From positions 1-63,674 of the forward strand of contig JAZSPU010000033.1 of the NCBI GenBank assembly GCA_045537575.1: a stretch of 63,674 nucleotides of DNA, given 5' to 3'. This document shows positions 51,284 through 60,007 of the stretch, in pieces; position 1 is the stretch's first letter, and every line of letters starts with the position of its first letter. Below the pieces are notes generated by a model. That model did no database searches, was not told the DNA's origin, and saw only the letters and a program-made list of their open reading frames with translations. This DNA comes from SIG607 sp045537575. GTDB taxonomy: Bacteria; Bacillota; Clostridia; Oscillospirales; Acutalibacteraceae. The position numbers were made by a program, and so were the translations under genes.

Positions 51284-52402
51284 TTAAAATATTTTTCTTT
51301 TTAATTTTCTAAGTATTCTGCCAAAAGCTGAAACATAAACAGCCTTGTAAAAACGATAGGAAAAGTCGGTTAATCTTATAGTTTTATCCTTACGTATAAA
51401 CGCAACCGCTTTGCCTATTATTCGCGACTTGCAAAAAGGCGCATCCTTTCTGATAAGAGCATCGCCTTCGGTAAATACGGTATCGTTTTTAATTTTTATT
51501 ATTCTGTGAAGAACGAAACTTCCGTCGTCTTTTCTAAAAAGCACCACGTCGCCCTTTTTGTAATTTTCGAAGCGCTTTAAGGTTACGCTGTCGGACGAAA
51601 AAAGCAGCGGCCTCATACTGTCACCGTTGGTAGTAAAGGTAACCTCTTTGCCGAGAGACAGCATTTCTTCCATAACTTCATATATGCTGTCCAGCTTAAC
51701 CTTTACGGCAGTATTCATTTTTTCATAAGACATTTTTGCCGCCGAAATATCGGTATTGCACTTCATTTTATAAAGCTTTGCGCTGCTTAAAATCTTATCG
51801 GTAACGCTAAGTCTTAGAGATATTCTGTCTTCACTAAGCATACCTGATGACTGTTTTAAAAATAGCGGTAAAGAAGAGGCAACGTCGGTTTCCTCTATGA
51901 AATTTTCTATTCCCCGCTCGATAAAACAAATACCGCCCAGCAAAAAGCTTTTATTAATGCTTTTATCGTGCTTTCCGCTAAAGGGGGTACCGTAAACGTA
52001 TAATTTACCGTTTACGCTTCTGATTGCAGGTTTATCGTCATTTACAATAACAGCGCCATCTATACACTTTGTCCAAAGGGTAGTATGAGTCGATTTACCT
52101 ACTCCCGAATCGGCAGAGAAAAGATATGCAGTATTGCCTACCGCAACCGCTGACGAATGAAGCATCAGCCCGTCGAAGTCAAGAAGCTTATCGTAAAAAA
52201 GAGCGCCCATTAAAAGATATTCTATTTCGCCGTCAGAAAGCTCCTTGAATTTTTCCTTTGCTCGAAGGGTAGCCTTTTCAGGCACAGATAGTATAAAATC
52301 AGGATTAGCGGTCTTAAAAAGATAGGGCTCTGCCTGTTTTTTCAGACGGTCATACTTTATATCCATTCCCACAGTAACATCTGCAATTTTATAGGTCAGC
52401 AC
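51284..52402 (-). CDS. HPr-kinase-like P-loop domain fused to a SipW-type signal-peptidase domain
   Basis: About 372 residues in two parts. The N-terminal part (about 60-220) has an HPr-kinase-like core: GLMLHSSAVAVGNTAYLF, Walker A SADSGVGKSTHTTLW and VIVNDDKPAI, similar to the kinases of peptide-natural-product clusters. The C-terminal part (about 255-345) is an S26B/ER-type signal-peptidase fold: TNGDSMRPLLFSSDSV (catalytic serine), KGDVVLFRKDDGSFVLHRII (histidine in place of lysine) and FTEGDAL (aspartate). No membrane helix is evident. A GTG at 52411 is in frame; the GTG at 52400-52402 fits the GAGGTG site better. It follows dnaE by 10 nt or less. Function unknown. Confidence 0.75.
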   Translation of the reverse strand: MLTYKIADVTVGMDIKYDRLKKQAEPYLFKTANPDFILSVPEKATLRAKEKFKELSDGEIEYLLMGALFYDKLLDFDGLMLHSSAVAVGNTAYLFSADSGVGKSTHTTLWTKCIDGAVIVNDDKPAIRSVNGKLYVYGTPFSGKHDKSINKSFLLGGICFIERGIENFIEETDVASSLPLFLKQSSGMLSEDRISLRLSVTDKILSSAKLYKMKCNTDISAAKMSYEKMNTAVKVKLDSIYEVMEEMLSLGKEVTFTTNGDSMRPLLFSSDSVTLKRFENYKKGDVVLFRKDDGSFVLHRIIKIKNDTVFTEGDALIRKDAPFCKSRIIGKAVAFIRKDKTIRLTDFSYRFYKAVYVSAFGRILRKLKRKIF

Positions 52403-52412
52403 CGCTTTCACC

Positions 52413-55400
52413 TCACTTCTTAACTATTTTTACGTTTTCTTCGCCTAAAATATTTTTAAGCTTAATTATTACTTCCTCGCTATTTTCCACCCATAATTTT
52501 TCGGGTGCAAGATAGCTTTTTTTATCCTCTTCACAGTAAATATAAACGGGACAGTCTCCGCTGTTTTCCATAAGTACGGGAGTAACTGTTTTCATTTTTG
52601 CGCCGTCCATAAAATCTACTTTAATATAAATTTTTATCTCTTTACTTTGAGTGGGAGCAACGAAATTCGCCGCAAACTTCGGAAGCTCCTCTGCCCTTTC
52701 AAGTATTAGCTCTACAGGGCGGTCTTCCCTTACACTTACTTTGCAGACAAATTTAAGAATTTTTGACGGGGTAAAAAGGCTCTGATAAAGGGCATAGGTT
52801 TTAGCAAAGCAGATAATATTAATACTTCCCGTCATATCCTCCGCATTTACGGTGCAGAGCATCTGACCGCTTTTTAGTTGTTTTACACTTACCGAAGAAA
52901 TAAGGGCTATTACGCTTATCCTTTTTCCGTCATTTTCTTCATTAATTAAAATTTCTCTTATGCTTAACCCACCGCTAAAGGAAGCGTAGGCAGAAAATTC
53001 CTTCATAGGATGCCCCGTAATATACATTCCCGTCGCTTCTTTTTCAAGGGCATACAGTTCTCCCGATTTCATTTCCTCTTTAAAGGGCAAAACAAAATCG
53101 CTGTTATCAGACTCATCAAAGGAGAAAAGGTCCATCTGACCGCCCATTTCGTAACGGCTTTTGCTTTCGGCTATGCTAAGAACAGTGTCAATACCGAAAA
53201 GCATCATACGTCTGGTTTTTTCAAGGGAATCCATAGCGCCGCTTTTTATAAGATTTTCCAGCGCTCTGCGGTTAAATTCGCGGGAAAAATTACGGATGCA
53301 AAAATCGTACATAGAAGTAAATTTTCCATTAAGGGTGCGTTCGTCAATGATTTTTCTTGCCGCGCTTCTTCCCAAATTTTTTATAAGCAGAAGTCCAAAG
53401 CGTATTCCTTTTTCGCTAACGCTCATATATTCTTCACTTTCATTCACGCAAGGCGGAAGTATAGCAATACCAAGGCGCTGACACTCTGCAATATATTCAA
53501 GCACCTTGTCCTGATTTTCCATAACGCTGGTCATAAGAGCAGCCATATATTCCTTTGGAAAATGACTCTTTAAATAGGCAGTCTGATAGGCAACAAAACC
53601 ATATGCCGCCGCATGAGATTTATTAAAGGCATAGGAAGAAAAGGCTGCCATATGGTCGAAGATTTTTTGGGCAACCTGTTTTTCTATTCCGTTTTTTATA
53701 CAACCCGAAACAAATACTTCCCGCTCTGCTTCCATAACGCTGTGCTTTTTCTTTGACATAGCGCGGCGAACAATATCTGCTCTGCCAAGGGAATATCCCG
53801 CAAGGTCGCGGCAGATTTGCATAACCTGTTCCTGATAGACAATGCAGCCGTAGGTTATATCAAGAATAGGCTTTAAAAGAGGGGTATCATAATGTATATC
53901 TTCGGGGTGAAAACGGTTATGAATATAGGTGGGAATAGAGTCCATGGGCCCAGGTCTGTATAAAGACAGTATGGCTATTAAATCTTCCAGAGTTTCGGGC
54001 TTAAAGGTCTTTACAACATTGGTCATACCGTCGCTTTCGTACTGAAAAACGCCTGAAGTAAACCCTGCACCCATCATATCAAGGGTGGCTTTATCGTTAA
54101 GGGGGATGTTTTCAATGTTGAAATCCTTTTCTCTTTTTCTTATAGCATTTTCGGTATCTCTTATTACAGTTAAGTTTCTGAGTCCCAAAAAATCCATTTT
54201 CAAAAGACCGAGTTCATCAAGGGCGGTCATAGTGTACTGCGTAACTATAACGTCGTCATTTTTGGAAAGAGGAACGTATTCACTTACCGCTCTGTCACAA
54301 ATAACAACGCCTGCCGCATGGGTAGAGCTGTGACGGGGCATTCCCGTAAGCTTAACTGCAGTATCAATAAGTTCTTTAACCGTTTCATCATCTTCATAAA
54401 GGGCTTTAAGCTCAGAAACCTTTTTAACAGCTGAGCTTAAGTCGGTATGATATTCTCTCGGAATAAGCTTAGCTATTTTATCACATAGATTATAAGGAAC
54501 GTCCATTACTCTGCCAACGTCTCTTACAGCATTTCGGGCGGCAAGTGTTCCAAAGGTAACTATCTGCGCCACGCGGTCACTTCCGTACTTATTAACTACG
54601 TAATCAATAACCTCTTGCCTTCTCACAAAGCAAAAGTCAATATCAAAGTCGGGCATTGATACTCTCTCGGGATTTAAAAAGCGTTCAAAAAGAAGCCCGT
54701 ATTTTAAAGGATCAATACCTGTTATGCCCGAACAGTAGGCGGCAATACTTCCCGCGCCCGAGCCTCTGCCGGGACCTACGGGAATACCCTTGATTTTGGC
54801 AAAATGCACGAAATCCTGAACAATAAGATAATAATCGGTATATCCCATTTTTGAAATTACCGAAAGTTCATATTCTAAGCGTTCTTTTGCCTTTGGCTTT
54901 TCATTATCATTATAAAGTCTATTAAGACCTTCGTAGCATTTTTCCTTTAAATAAAGGTCGTGGTTTTTATCGCCAATATCAAATAAAGGAAGCTTTATAT
55001 TGCCGAATTCAAACTCAAAATTGCACATATCGGCAATTTTTACGGTGTTCTCAACCGCTCCGTCAAAGGCAGAAAAAAGCATAGCCATCTGGTCGCCGCT
55101 TTTAAGATAAAATTCTTCGGTTTTAAATTCAAGGGCATTTTCTTCATTCAACTTTTTGCCCGTTTGAAGACAAACAAGCACCTTTTGGGTAAGGGCATCC
55201 TCTTTTTCAACGTAATGCACGTCGTTTGTGGCAACAAGGGGGATACCCGTTTCTCTTGACAGTCTTAGTAAATCGGGCAAAATACGTTTTTGCTCAATTA
55301 AAGAGTGGTCCTGAATTTCAATATAGTAGTTATCCTGACCAAAGAGGGAGTTATACCAAAGGGCTGTTTCCTTAGCCTTTTCATATTCGCCCTTGGTTAA

Positions 55401-55838
55401 AAGTCTCGGTATTTCACCTGCAAGACAGGCTGAAAGGGCAATAAGTCCTTCACTATGCTCTTTTAAAAGTTCTTTATCAATTCGAGGGCGCATATAAAAG
55501 CCCTCGGTAAAGGAAAGGGATACCATTTTTATAAGATTTTTATATCCTGTTTCGTTTTTGCAAAGAAGGACTAAATGGTTATATTCGCTGTCTGCGCCCT
55601 TTTGTTTATCTTTTCTTCCTCGGGGCGCAACGTAAACCTCACAGCCTATAATTGCCTTTACTCCCGCCTCTTTAGCGGCTTTAAAAAAACTCACGGCGCC
55701 ATACATTACGCCGTGATCGGTTATAGCAACCGCCTTTTGTCCACGCTTCTTCACGGCATCAAAAAGAGAACCGATACGGCAACAGCCGTCCAGCAAACTA
55801 AATTCTGTGTGAAGATGAAGATGAACAAAATCGGTCAT
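52413..55838 (-). CDS. dnaE: DNA polymerase III, alpha subunit (DnaE)
   Basis: Replicative polymerase subunit of 1,141 residues. Domains: PHP (about 1-200; HLHLHTEFSLLDGCCRI), the polymerase core with GPGRGSGAGSIAAYCSGITG, the catalytic aspartates in MPDFDIDFCF, GLLKMDFLGLRNLTV and KSHAAAYGFVAYQTAYLKSH, a helix-hairpin-helix region, and an OB domain (about 960-1050; ISVIALISSVSVKQLKSGQM). Clostridia usually also have PolC; this may be the second, lagging-strand-type polymerase (inference). It is 1 nt from the whiA stop. Confidence 0.97.
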   Translation of the reverse strand: MTDFVHLHLHTEFSLLDGCCRIGSLFDAVKKRGQKAVAITDHGVMYGAVSFFKAAKEAGVKAIIGCEVYVAPRGRKDKQKGADSEYNHLVLLCKNETGYKNLIKMVSLSFTEGFYMRPRIDKELLKEHSEGLIALSACLAGEIPRLLTKGEYEKAKETALWYNSLFGQDNYYIEIQDHSLIEQKRILPDLLRLSRETGIPLVATNDVHYVEKEDALTQKVLVCLQTGKKLNEENALEFKTEEFYLKSGDQMAMLFSAFDGAVENTVKIADMCNFEFEFGNIKLPLFDIGDKNHDLYLKEKCYEGLNRLYNDNEKPKAKERLEYELSVISKMGYTDYYLIVQDFVHFAKIKGIPVGPGRGSGAGSIAAYCSGITGIDPLKYGLLFERFLNPERVSMPDFDIDFCFVRRQEVIDYVVNKYGSDRVAQIVTFGTLAARNAVRDVGRVMDVPYNLCDKIAKLIPREYHTDLSSAVKKVSELKALYEDDETVKELIDTAVKLTGMPRHSSTHAAGVVICDRAVSEYVPLSKNDDVIVTQYTMTALDELGLLKMDFLGLRNLTVIRDTENAIRKREKDFNIENIPLNDKATLDMMGAGFTSGVFQYESDGMTNVVKTFKPETLEDLIAILSLYRPGPMDSIPTYIHNRFHPEDIHYDTPLLKPILDITYGCIVYQEQVMQICRDLAGYSLGRADIVRRAMSKKKHSVMEAEREVFVSGCIKNGIEKQVAQKIFDHMAAFSSYAFNKSHAAAYGFVAYQTAYLKSHFPKEYMAALMTSVMENQDKVLEYIAECQRLGIAILPPCVNESEEYMSVSEKGIRFGLLLIKNLGRSAARKIIDERTLNGKFTSMYDFCIRNFSREFNRRALENLIKSGAMDSLEKTRRMMLFGIDTVLSIAESKSRYEMGGQMDLFSFDESDNSDFVLPFKEEMKSGELYALEKEATGMYITGHPMKEFSAYASFSGGLSIREILINEENDGKRISVIALISSVSVKQLKSGQMLCTVNAEDMTGSINIICFAKTYALYQSLFTPSKILKFVCKVSVREDRPVELILERAEELPKFAANFVAPTQSKEIKIYIKVDFMDGAKMKTVTPVLMENSGDCPVYIYCEEDKKSYLAPEKLWVENSEEVIIKLKNILGEENVKIVKK

Positions 55839-55839
55839 A

Positions 55840-56745
55840 TTATTTTTCTCCGTTTTTAAGTTCTTCTGCTATGTCCATAATTTTTTTTAGTCTGTGGTTA
55901 AGTCCCGAACGGGTTATGGAGTCGGGATAAATTTTGCATAGCTCACTAAGGGATGCATCGGGATTTTCAATTCTTAGGGTTGCAACGGAATACAGCTCGT
56001 CGCTTAAGGTTTCAAGCTTTCCGTTTTTAATAAGATATTCAATGGCAAGACGCTGATTAAGGGAAGCATCAACCTGCTTTCCTATGTTGCCCATTTCAAG
56101 ATTATTTTTACGGTTTTCTCTGTTTCTTATGGTTTTTGCAACCTGCACGTCAATAAACTCGAGCACCTTTTTATTTGCGCCCATAAGGGTTAAAAGCTCT
56201 TCTATGGTTTCGCTTTTGTTAAAGTAAATTACGGTAGTAGTGCCACGCATACTGCGTTTTGGAGATAGTCCTCTGCTTTGAAGAAGACTAAAAAATTCAA
56301 GCGCAATGGTAAAATCTCTTATTACAAATTCGGTGTGATAGTTTTTAAAAGGGTCGGTCATCTGCCCGCAGGCAAGAAAAGCGCCTCTTATAAAACTGCC
56401 GAAACAACATTCTCTTTTAAAAACGTCGTGGTTTATGCTTAAAAAATCACCTGTTTCATATCCGAATGCAGACATAACCGATGAGCATTGCTCCGAAGAG
56501 GAAACAGATATATTATAAATTGTTGACCTCTTTCCGCTTTTTTTAAGGGAAGGGATAATAGCAAAATTTGTTTTCAAATATTTTATGTAACGCTTTGATA
56601 TTTGTTCGTTTTCGGTAATAATGGAAATATTTTTATAGGAAAAGGTATGACCGAAAAGCATAAGACCGTAACATTCGGCAATTTTACAGCACTCGGGCTG
56701 TTTTTCAATACACAAATCGTTTTTCAGTTCGCTGCAAAATGACAT
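55840..56745 (-). CDS. whiA: WhiA-family DNA-binding protein
   Basis: The 301-residue protein has a degenerate LAGLIDADG homing-endonuclease-like domain (about 1-200; GSFIRGAFLACGQMTDPFKN) and a C-terminal HTH (about 220-295; LSELCKIYPDSITRSGLNHR). WhiA controls sporulation in actinomycetes and affects cell division and chromosome segregation in Bacillus. In most Bacillota it follows rapZ and yvcK; here it sits directly between murB and dnaE, and neither rapZ nor yvcK is present. Confidence 0.96.
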   Translation of the reverse strand: MSFCSELKNDLCIEKQPECCKIAECYGLMLFGHTFSYKNISIITENEQISKRYIKYLKTNFAIIPSLKKSGKRSTIYNISVSSSEQCSSVMSAFGYETGDFLSINHDVFKRECCFGSFIRGAFLACGQMTDPFKNYHTEFVIRDFTIALEFFSLLQSRGLSPKRSMRGTTTVIYFNKSETIEELLTLMGANKKVLEFIDVQVAKTIRNRENRKNNLEMGNIGKQVDASLNQRLAIEYLIKNGKLETLSDELYSVATLRIENPDASLSELCKIYPDSITRSGLNHRLKKIMDIAEELKNGEK

Positions 56746-56765
56746 ACTCTTCCCCTTCCCGATTT

Positions 56766-57671
56766 TTAAACATCCTTACCTATGAATATAAGTTCAGGCT
56801 GAAGCAAAACTCCGTCTTCCTTTTGTACCTTTTCTCTTATAATCTCAACAAGATTTTTAACGTCACTGCAGGTGGCGTTGCCTTTGTTTATAATAAAGCC
56901 TGCGTGTTTTTCGCTGACCTGAGCTCCGCCTACACTAAAGCCCTTAAAACCGTTTTTCTCAATAAGTGCCCCTGCAAAATAGCCTTCGGGACGTTTAAAT
57001 ACACTTCCGGCACTTGGGTATTCAAGAGGTTGCTTTGACTTTCTTCTGCCCATGTAATCATTCATTCTGGCAGTAATTTCCTCTTTTTTATCCTCTTTGA
57101 GTTTAAAATAAGCGCCAAGAATAAAAAGACCTTTTTTCTTAAAAATACTGCTTCGATAGGCCAGACACATATCATCCCCTTCAATAAGGAGGGTGTTAAG
57201 ATTTTCGTCTAAGCAAAGGGCAGAAACAGCAACGTCCTTCATTTCACCGCCGTAAGCCCCTGCATTCATAAACATAGCTCCGCCTACACTTCCCGGAATA
57301 CCGTAAGCAAATTCAAGACCGCTTAAAGAGTTATCACGGGCAAAGGTACAAAGAGCGGCAAGGGATACGCCTGAAGAGGCAAAAATCTCCCCATTTTCAC
57401 TAAAGGCTATAGAGTTCATATTAAGGGTGCATATAACCACACCATCAATTCCATAATCACTCACTACAAGGTTGCTTCCCTTTCCTATAAGGGTAATGGG
57501 AATATCGGATTTCTTGCAGAAATCAATTACGCCTATAAGCGCCTTTTCATCATCGGGTAACACAAAATACTGCGCATTGCCACCAATGTGAAAGGAGGTG
57601 TGACGGCTCATAGGCTCATTTTTTAAATACTTTATTTTGTTGTCAATAAGAAAACCTTCGAAAGCCGTCAT
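56766..57671 (-). CDS. murB: UDP-N-acetylenolpyruvoylglucosamine reductase
   Basis: FAD/NADPH enzyme that completes UDP-MurNAc. The 301-residue type IIb form has MSRHTSFHIGGNAQYFVLPD, the FAD pyrophosphate motif LEFAYGIPGSVGGAMFMNAG, the AYRSSIFK segment with the catalytic tyrosine/arginine region, YPSAGSVFKRPEGYFAGALI with the catalytic serine, and a C-terminal QPELIFIG glutamate. AGAGG precedes the ATG. It starts a cluster with whiA and dnaE after the 57.7-kb repeat. Confidence 0.96.
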   Translation of the reverse strand: MTAFEGFLIDNKIKYLKNEPMSRHTSFHIGGNAQYFVLPDDEKALIGVIDFCKKSDIPITLIGKGSNLVVSDYGIDGVVICTLNMNSIAFSENGEIFASSGVSLAALCTFARDNSLSGLEFAYGIPGSVGGAMFMNAGAYGGEMKDVAVSALCLDENLNTLLIEGDDMCLAYRSSIFKKKGLFILGAYFKLKEDKKEEITARMNDYMGRRKSKQPLEYPSAGSVFKRPEGYFAGALIEKNGFKGFSVGGAQVSEKHAGFIINKGNATCSDVKNLVEIIREKVQKEDGVLLQPELIFIGKDV

Positions 57672-57699
57672 ATCTTTACCTCTAATCTTAATATTTGTT

Positions 57700-57925
57700 G
57701 TTCGCCTTAGCGAATTTCACCGCGGCGCAGAAAAATCGTTCTAGGATGTGCCTTTGAAACGAGCGGTGCTGTATGCACACCTCAGCTTTTGCCACGGCGC
57801 AGAAAGCCATAGACTTTATCACGGCGAAGAAAAATCGTTCAGAGTGTTATTTTGCAGCGAGGGTGCTGTATTATTTATACCGCCCCTCGCAAAAAATGAT
57901 GCTATGGACGATTTTTCAAGCCGAC
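57700..57925. repeat. Intergenic repeat with two imperfect direct copies and inverted ends
   Basis: Two related units of about 60 bp occur at 57723-57781 and 57822-57881; both contain GAAAAATCGTTC, then TTTG, CGAG and GTGCTGTAT at matching spacing. A shorter CACGGCGCAGAAA unit lies between. The right end (57907-57917, GACGATTTTTC) is an inverted partner of the GAAAAATCGTTC motif. It fills the 258-nt gap between glcK and murB. No real gene was seen; the short plus-strand frame across it is dismissed. Confidence 0.7.
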
Positions 57926-57929
57926 TAAA

Positions 57930-58883
57930 TTATTTGTACAATCTATAGAGTTGCGCGGCGCCAATAATTCCTGCATCATTACCCAGTTCAGCGGGGAGAA
58001 TATCACAGGGTTTGCCCATGGTTGTGTAAACTTCCTCGTTTACAAAATCTTTTACGGGGTTTATTAGGGTTTCTTTTTCGTTGGAAATACCGCCGCCGAT
58101 ACAGATTTTTTGGGGCTGGAAGATGTTAATGATGTTAGCAATGCCTATTGCTACGTATTTTTCGTAGGCTGCTACTACTTCACAGGCGGTTTTATCGCCC
58201 TTTCTCATACCGTCAAAGGCAATTCTGCCGTTTACGTTTTCAAGGCTGCCGTCTGCAAGTTCCCACATAACGCTGTCTTTATCTTTTTCCATTGCGGCTT
58301 TGGTCTGGCGGATAAGAGCGGTTGCAGATGCATAGGCCTCCCAACAGCCTCTTCTTCCGCAGGAGCAGGGCTCACCGTCAAAGTTTATTACCATATGACC
58401 AAGCTCACCGCCTGCATAGTTAGAGCCCGAGAAAAGTTTTCCGCCGATAATAACACCGCCGCCAACACCTGTACCGAGAGTAACGGCTACACAGTCGCTA
58501 ACCCCTCTGCCGCTGCCTGCCAAAAATTCACCGTATGCAGCTGCATTTGCATCGTTTTCGATATAGAAATCAACACCGGTGCGTTCTTTGAGCATCTGAG
58601 CTAATGGTACGTTATCAAATTTAAGGTTATTTGCACAAACAACGGTGCCCGTTACGGGATCGATTGCTCCGGGGCTGCCAATACCGCAAGCGGATATATC
58701 ATCAATAGCTATTCCTGCATTTTCACAAGCGATCAAACAAGCCTTTGCCATATCATCGGCAATTTCGTTTGCAGGACGGGGGCTGTTGGTTTTAACCTTG
58801 CCCTTTGCGATTACTCTTAAGTTTTCGTCAACAACGCCTGCTACGATGTTTGTTCCGCCTAAATCAATTCCTAAAGTGTACAT
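57930..58883 (-). CDS. glcK: ROK-family glucokinase
   Basis: ATP-dependent glucose kinase of the ROK family, 317 residues. Seen: the phosphate loop LGIDLGGTNIVAGVV, catalytic-aspartate strand VDFYIENDANAAAYGEF, adenosine segment VAVTLGTGVGGGVIIGG, the ROK zinc site GHMVINFDGEPCSCGRRGCW and the C-terminal FQPQKICIGGGIS. Normal length. It is 20 nt after hprK, so carbon entry and the PTS kinase switch are co-expressed. GGAGG lies upstream at a longer spacing. Confidence 0.93.
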   Translation of the reverse strand: MYTLGIDLGGTNIVAGVVDENLRVIAKGKVKTNSPRPANEIADDMAKACLIACENAGIAIDDISACGIGSPGAIDPVTGTVVCANNLKFDNVPLAQMLKERTGVDFYIENDANAAAYGEFLAGSGRGVSDCVAVTLGTGVGGGVIIGGKLFSGSNYAGGELGHMVINFDGEPCSCGRRGCWEAYASATALIRQTKAAMEKDKDSVMWELADGSLENVNGRIAFDGMRKGDKTACEVVAAYEKYVAIGIANIINIFQPQKICIGGGISNEKETLINPVKDFVNEEVYTTMGKPCDILPAELGNDAGIIGAAQLYRLYK

Positions 58884-58903
58884 TTTTTAAATTCCTCCAA
58901 AAT

Positions 58904-59866
58904 TTATTGATAAGGATCAACGTTAACCTCTTCTGCTCCGTTATCATCCATCATACCAAGACGCTTAAGCAGATCTTCAGCCGCGTTGTAGCCCAATTTT
59001 TTCTGTCTGTTATTCATTGAAGCAACCTCTATGATTACCGCAAGGTTTCTACCGGGTTTTACGGGAATTGTAACCGAAGGAACGGTAATGCCCAAAATTT
59101 CGGTGGTCTGCGCTTCAAGTCCCATTCTGTCATAAACCTTGTTTATATCCCAAGGCTCCAGATTTATTACCATATCTATTTTTTCTGTAAGTTTAACCGC
59201 ACCTACACCAAATATACGACTTGCGTTAATTATACCGATACCGCGAAGCTCAATAAAGTGGCGGATATTATCGGGCGCACTTCCTACTAAGGATTTACTG
59301 GAAACCTTACGTATTTCAACTGCATCGTCGGCAATAAGACGGTGGCCTCGCTTAACAAGTTCAATAGCTGTTTCACTTTTACCTACACCGCTTTCACCCA
59401 GCAGCAAAATACCTTCACCGTAAACCTCAACCAAAACGCCGTGACGGGTAATTCGGGGGGCAAGTTGAAGATTAAGAAAAGCAATAAGGGCAGCCGATAC
59501 TTCAGAGGTAGAATCTTTACTTCTGAGTACGGGAACTTCATAACGTTTTGCTATATCTATTACAAATTCGGGCACCTCAAGACTTCTTGCAATAATTATT
59601 GCAGGAGGCTTTTGAGAAAGGAAGGTAGCATAACGTGACTGCTGTTCTTCAAGGGTTAATTCTTCAAGATAACCTTCCTCGGTTTTTCCGATTATCTGAA
59701 TACGGGAATTATCAAAGTAACCGTAAAAGCCCGCAAGCTGAATACCGGGACGATTTATTTCGGTACTTTTTATCATAATTTCTTCTGCCTTACAGGGAAG
59801 ATAAAGCGTTTCAAGTGAAAGCTCCGAAATGATTTTTGCAAGAGAAATAGTAAAATTAGTATGCAT
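58904..59866 (-). CDS. hprK: HPr kinase/phosphorylase
   Basis: Bifunctional enzyme that phosphorylates Ser46 of HPr in response to ATP and fructose-bisphosphate and drives catabolite repression. The 320 residues have an N-terminal MurF-like domain, the catalytic histidine in RHGVLVEVYGEG, Walker A LLGESGVGKSETAIEL (about 150-165), RGIGIINASRIFG and the family C-terminal signature NLEPWDINKVYDRMGL. AAAGGAGTG precedes the ATG. It is first in an operon with glcK. Confidence 0.97.
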   Translation of the reverse strand: MHTNFTISLAKIISELSLETLYLPCKAEEIMIKSTEINRPGIQLAGFYGYFDNSRIQIIGKTEEGYLEELTLEEQQSRYATFLSQKPPAIIIARSLEVPEFVIDIAKRYEVPVLRSKDSTSEVSAALIAFLNLQLAPRITRHGVLVEVYGEGILLLGESGVGKSETAIELVKRGHRLIADDAVEIRKVSSKSLVGSAPDNIRHFIELRGIGIINASRIFGVGAVKLTEKIDMVINLEPWDINKVYDRMGLEAQTTEILGITVPSVTIPVKPGRNLAVIIEVASMNNRQKKLGYNAAEDLLKRLGMMDDNGAEEVNVDPYQ

Positions 59867-59896
59867 AAAGGTGTCACTCCTTTCATTATCTACTAT

Positions 59897-59924
59897 ATTA
59901 TACTACATTATTTATGATTTTCAA
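59897..59924 (-). promoter_or_regulatory. hprK promoter candidate
   Basis: TTGAAA (59919-59924), 16-bp spacer, TATAAT (59897-59902) on the minus strand. Confidence 0.65.
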
Positions 59925-59942
59925 AGTTTTTTTATATTTTTC

Positions 59943-59971
59943 TTGATAATATTTATATAAAATTATATAAT
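59943..59971 (+). promoter_or_regulatory. ychF promoter
   Basis: TTGATA (59943-59948), 17-bp spacer, TATAAT (59966-59971) on the plus strand, divergent from hprK. Confidence 0.78.
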
Positions 59972-60007
59972 GTAGTTATCGACAAGGATTTTATGGAGGA
60001 AAATTTT

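Noticed and set aside
57723..57881. Possible CRISPR-like direct repeats
   Set aside because: Only two imperfect copies, no regular spacers and no cas genes.
57748..57948. Plus-strand frame between murB and glcK
   Set aside because: It lies in an intergenic repeat and overlaps the glcK end; no ribosome site.
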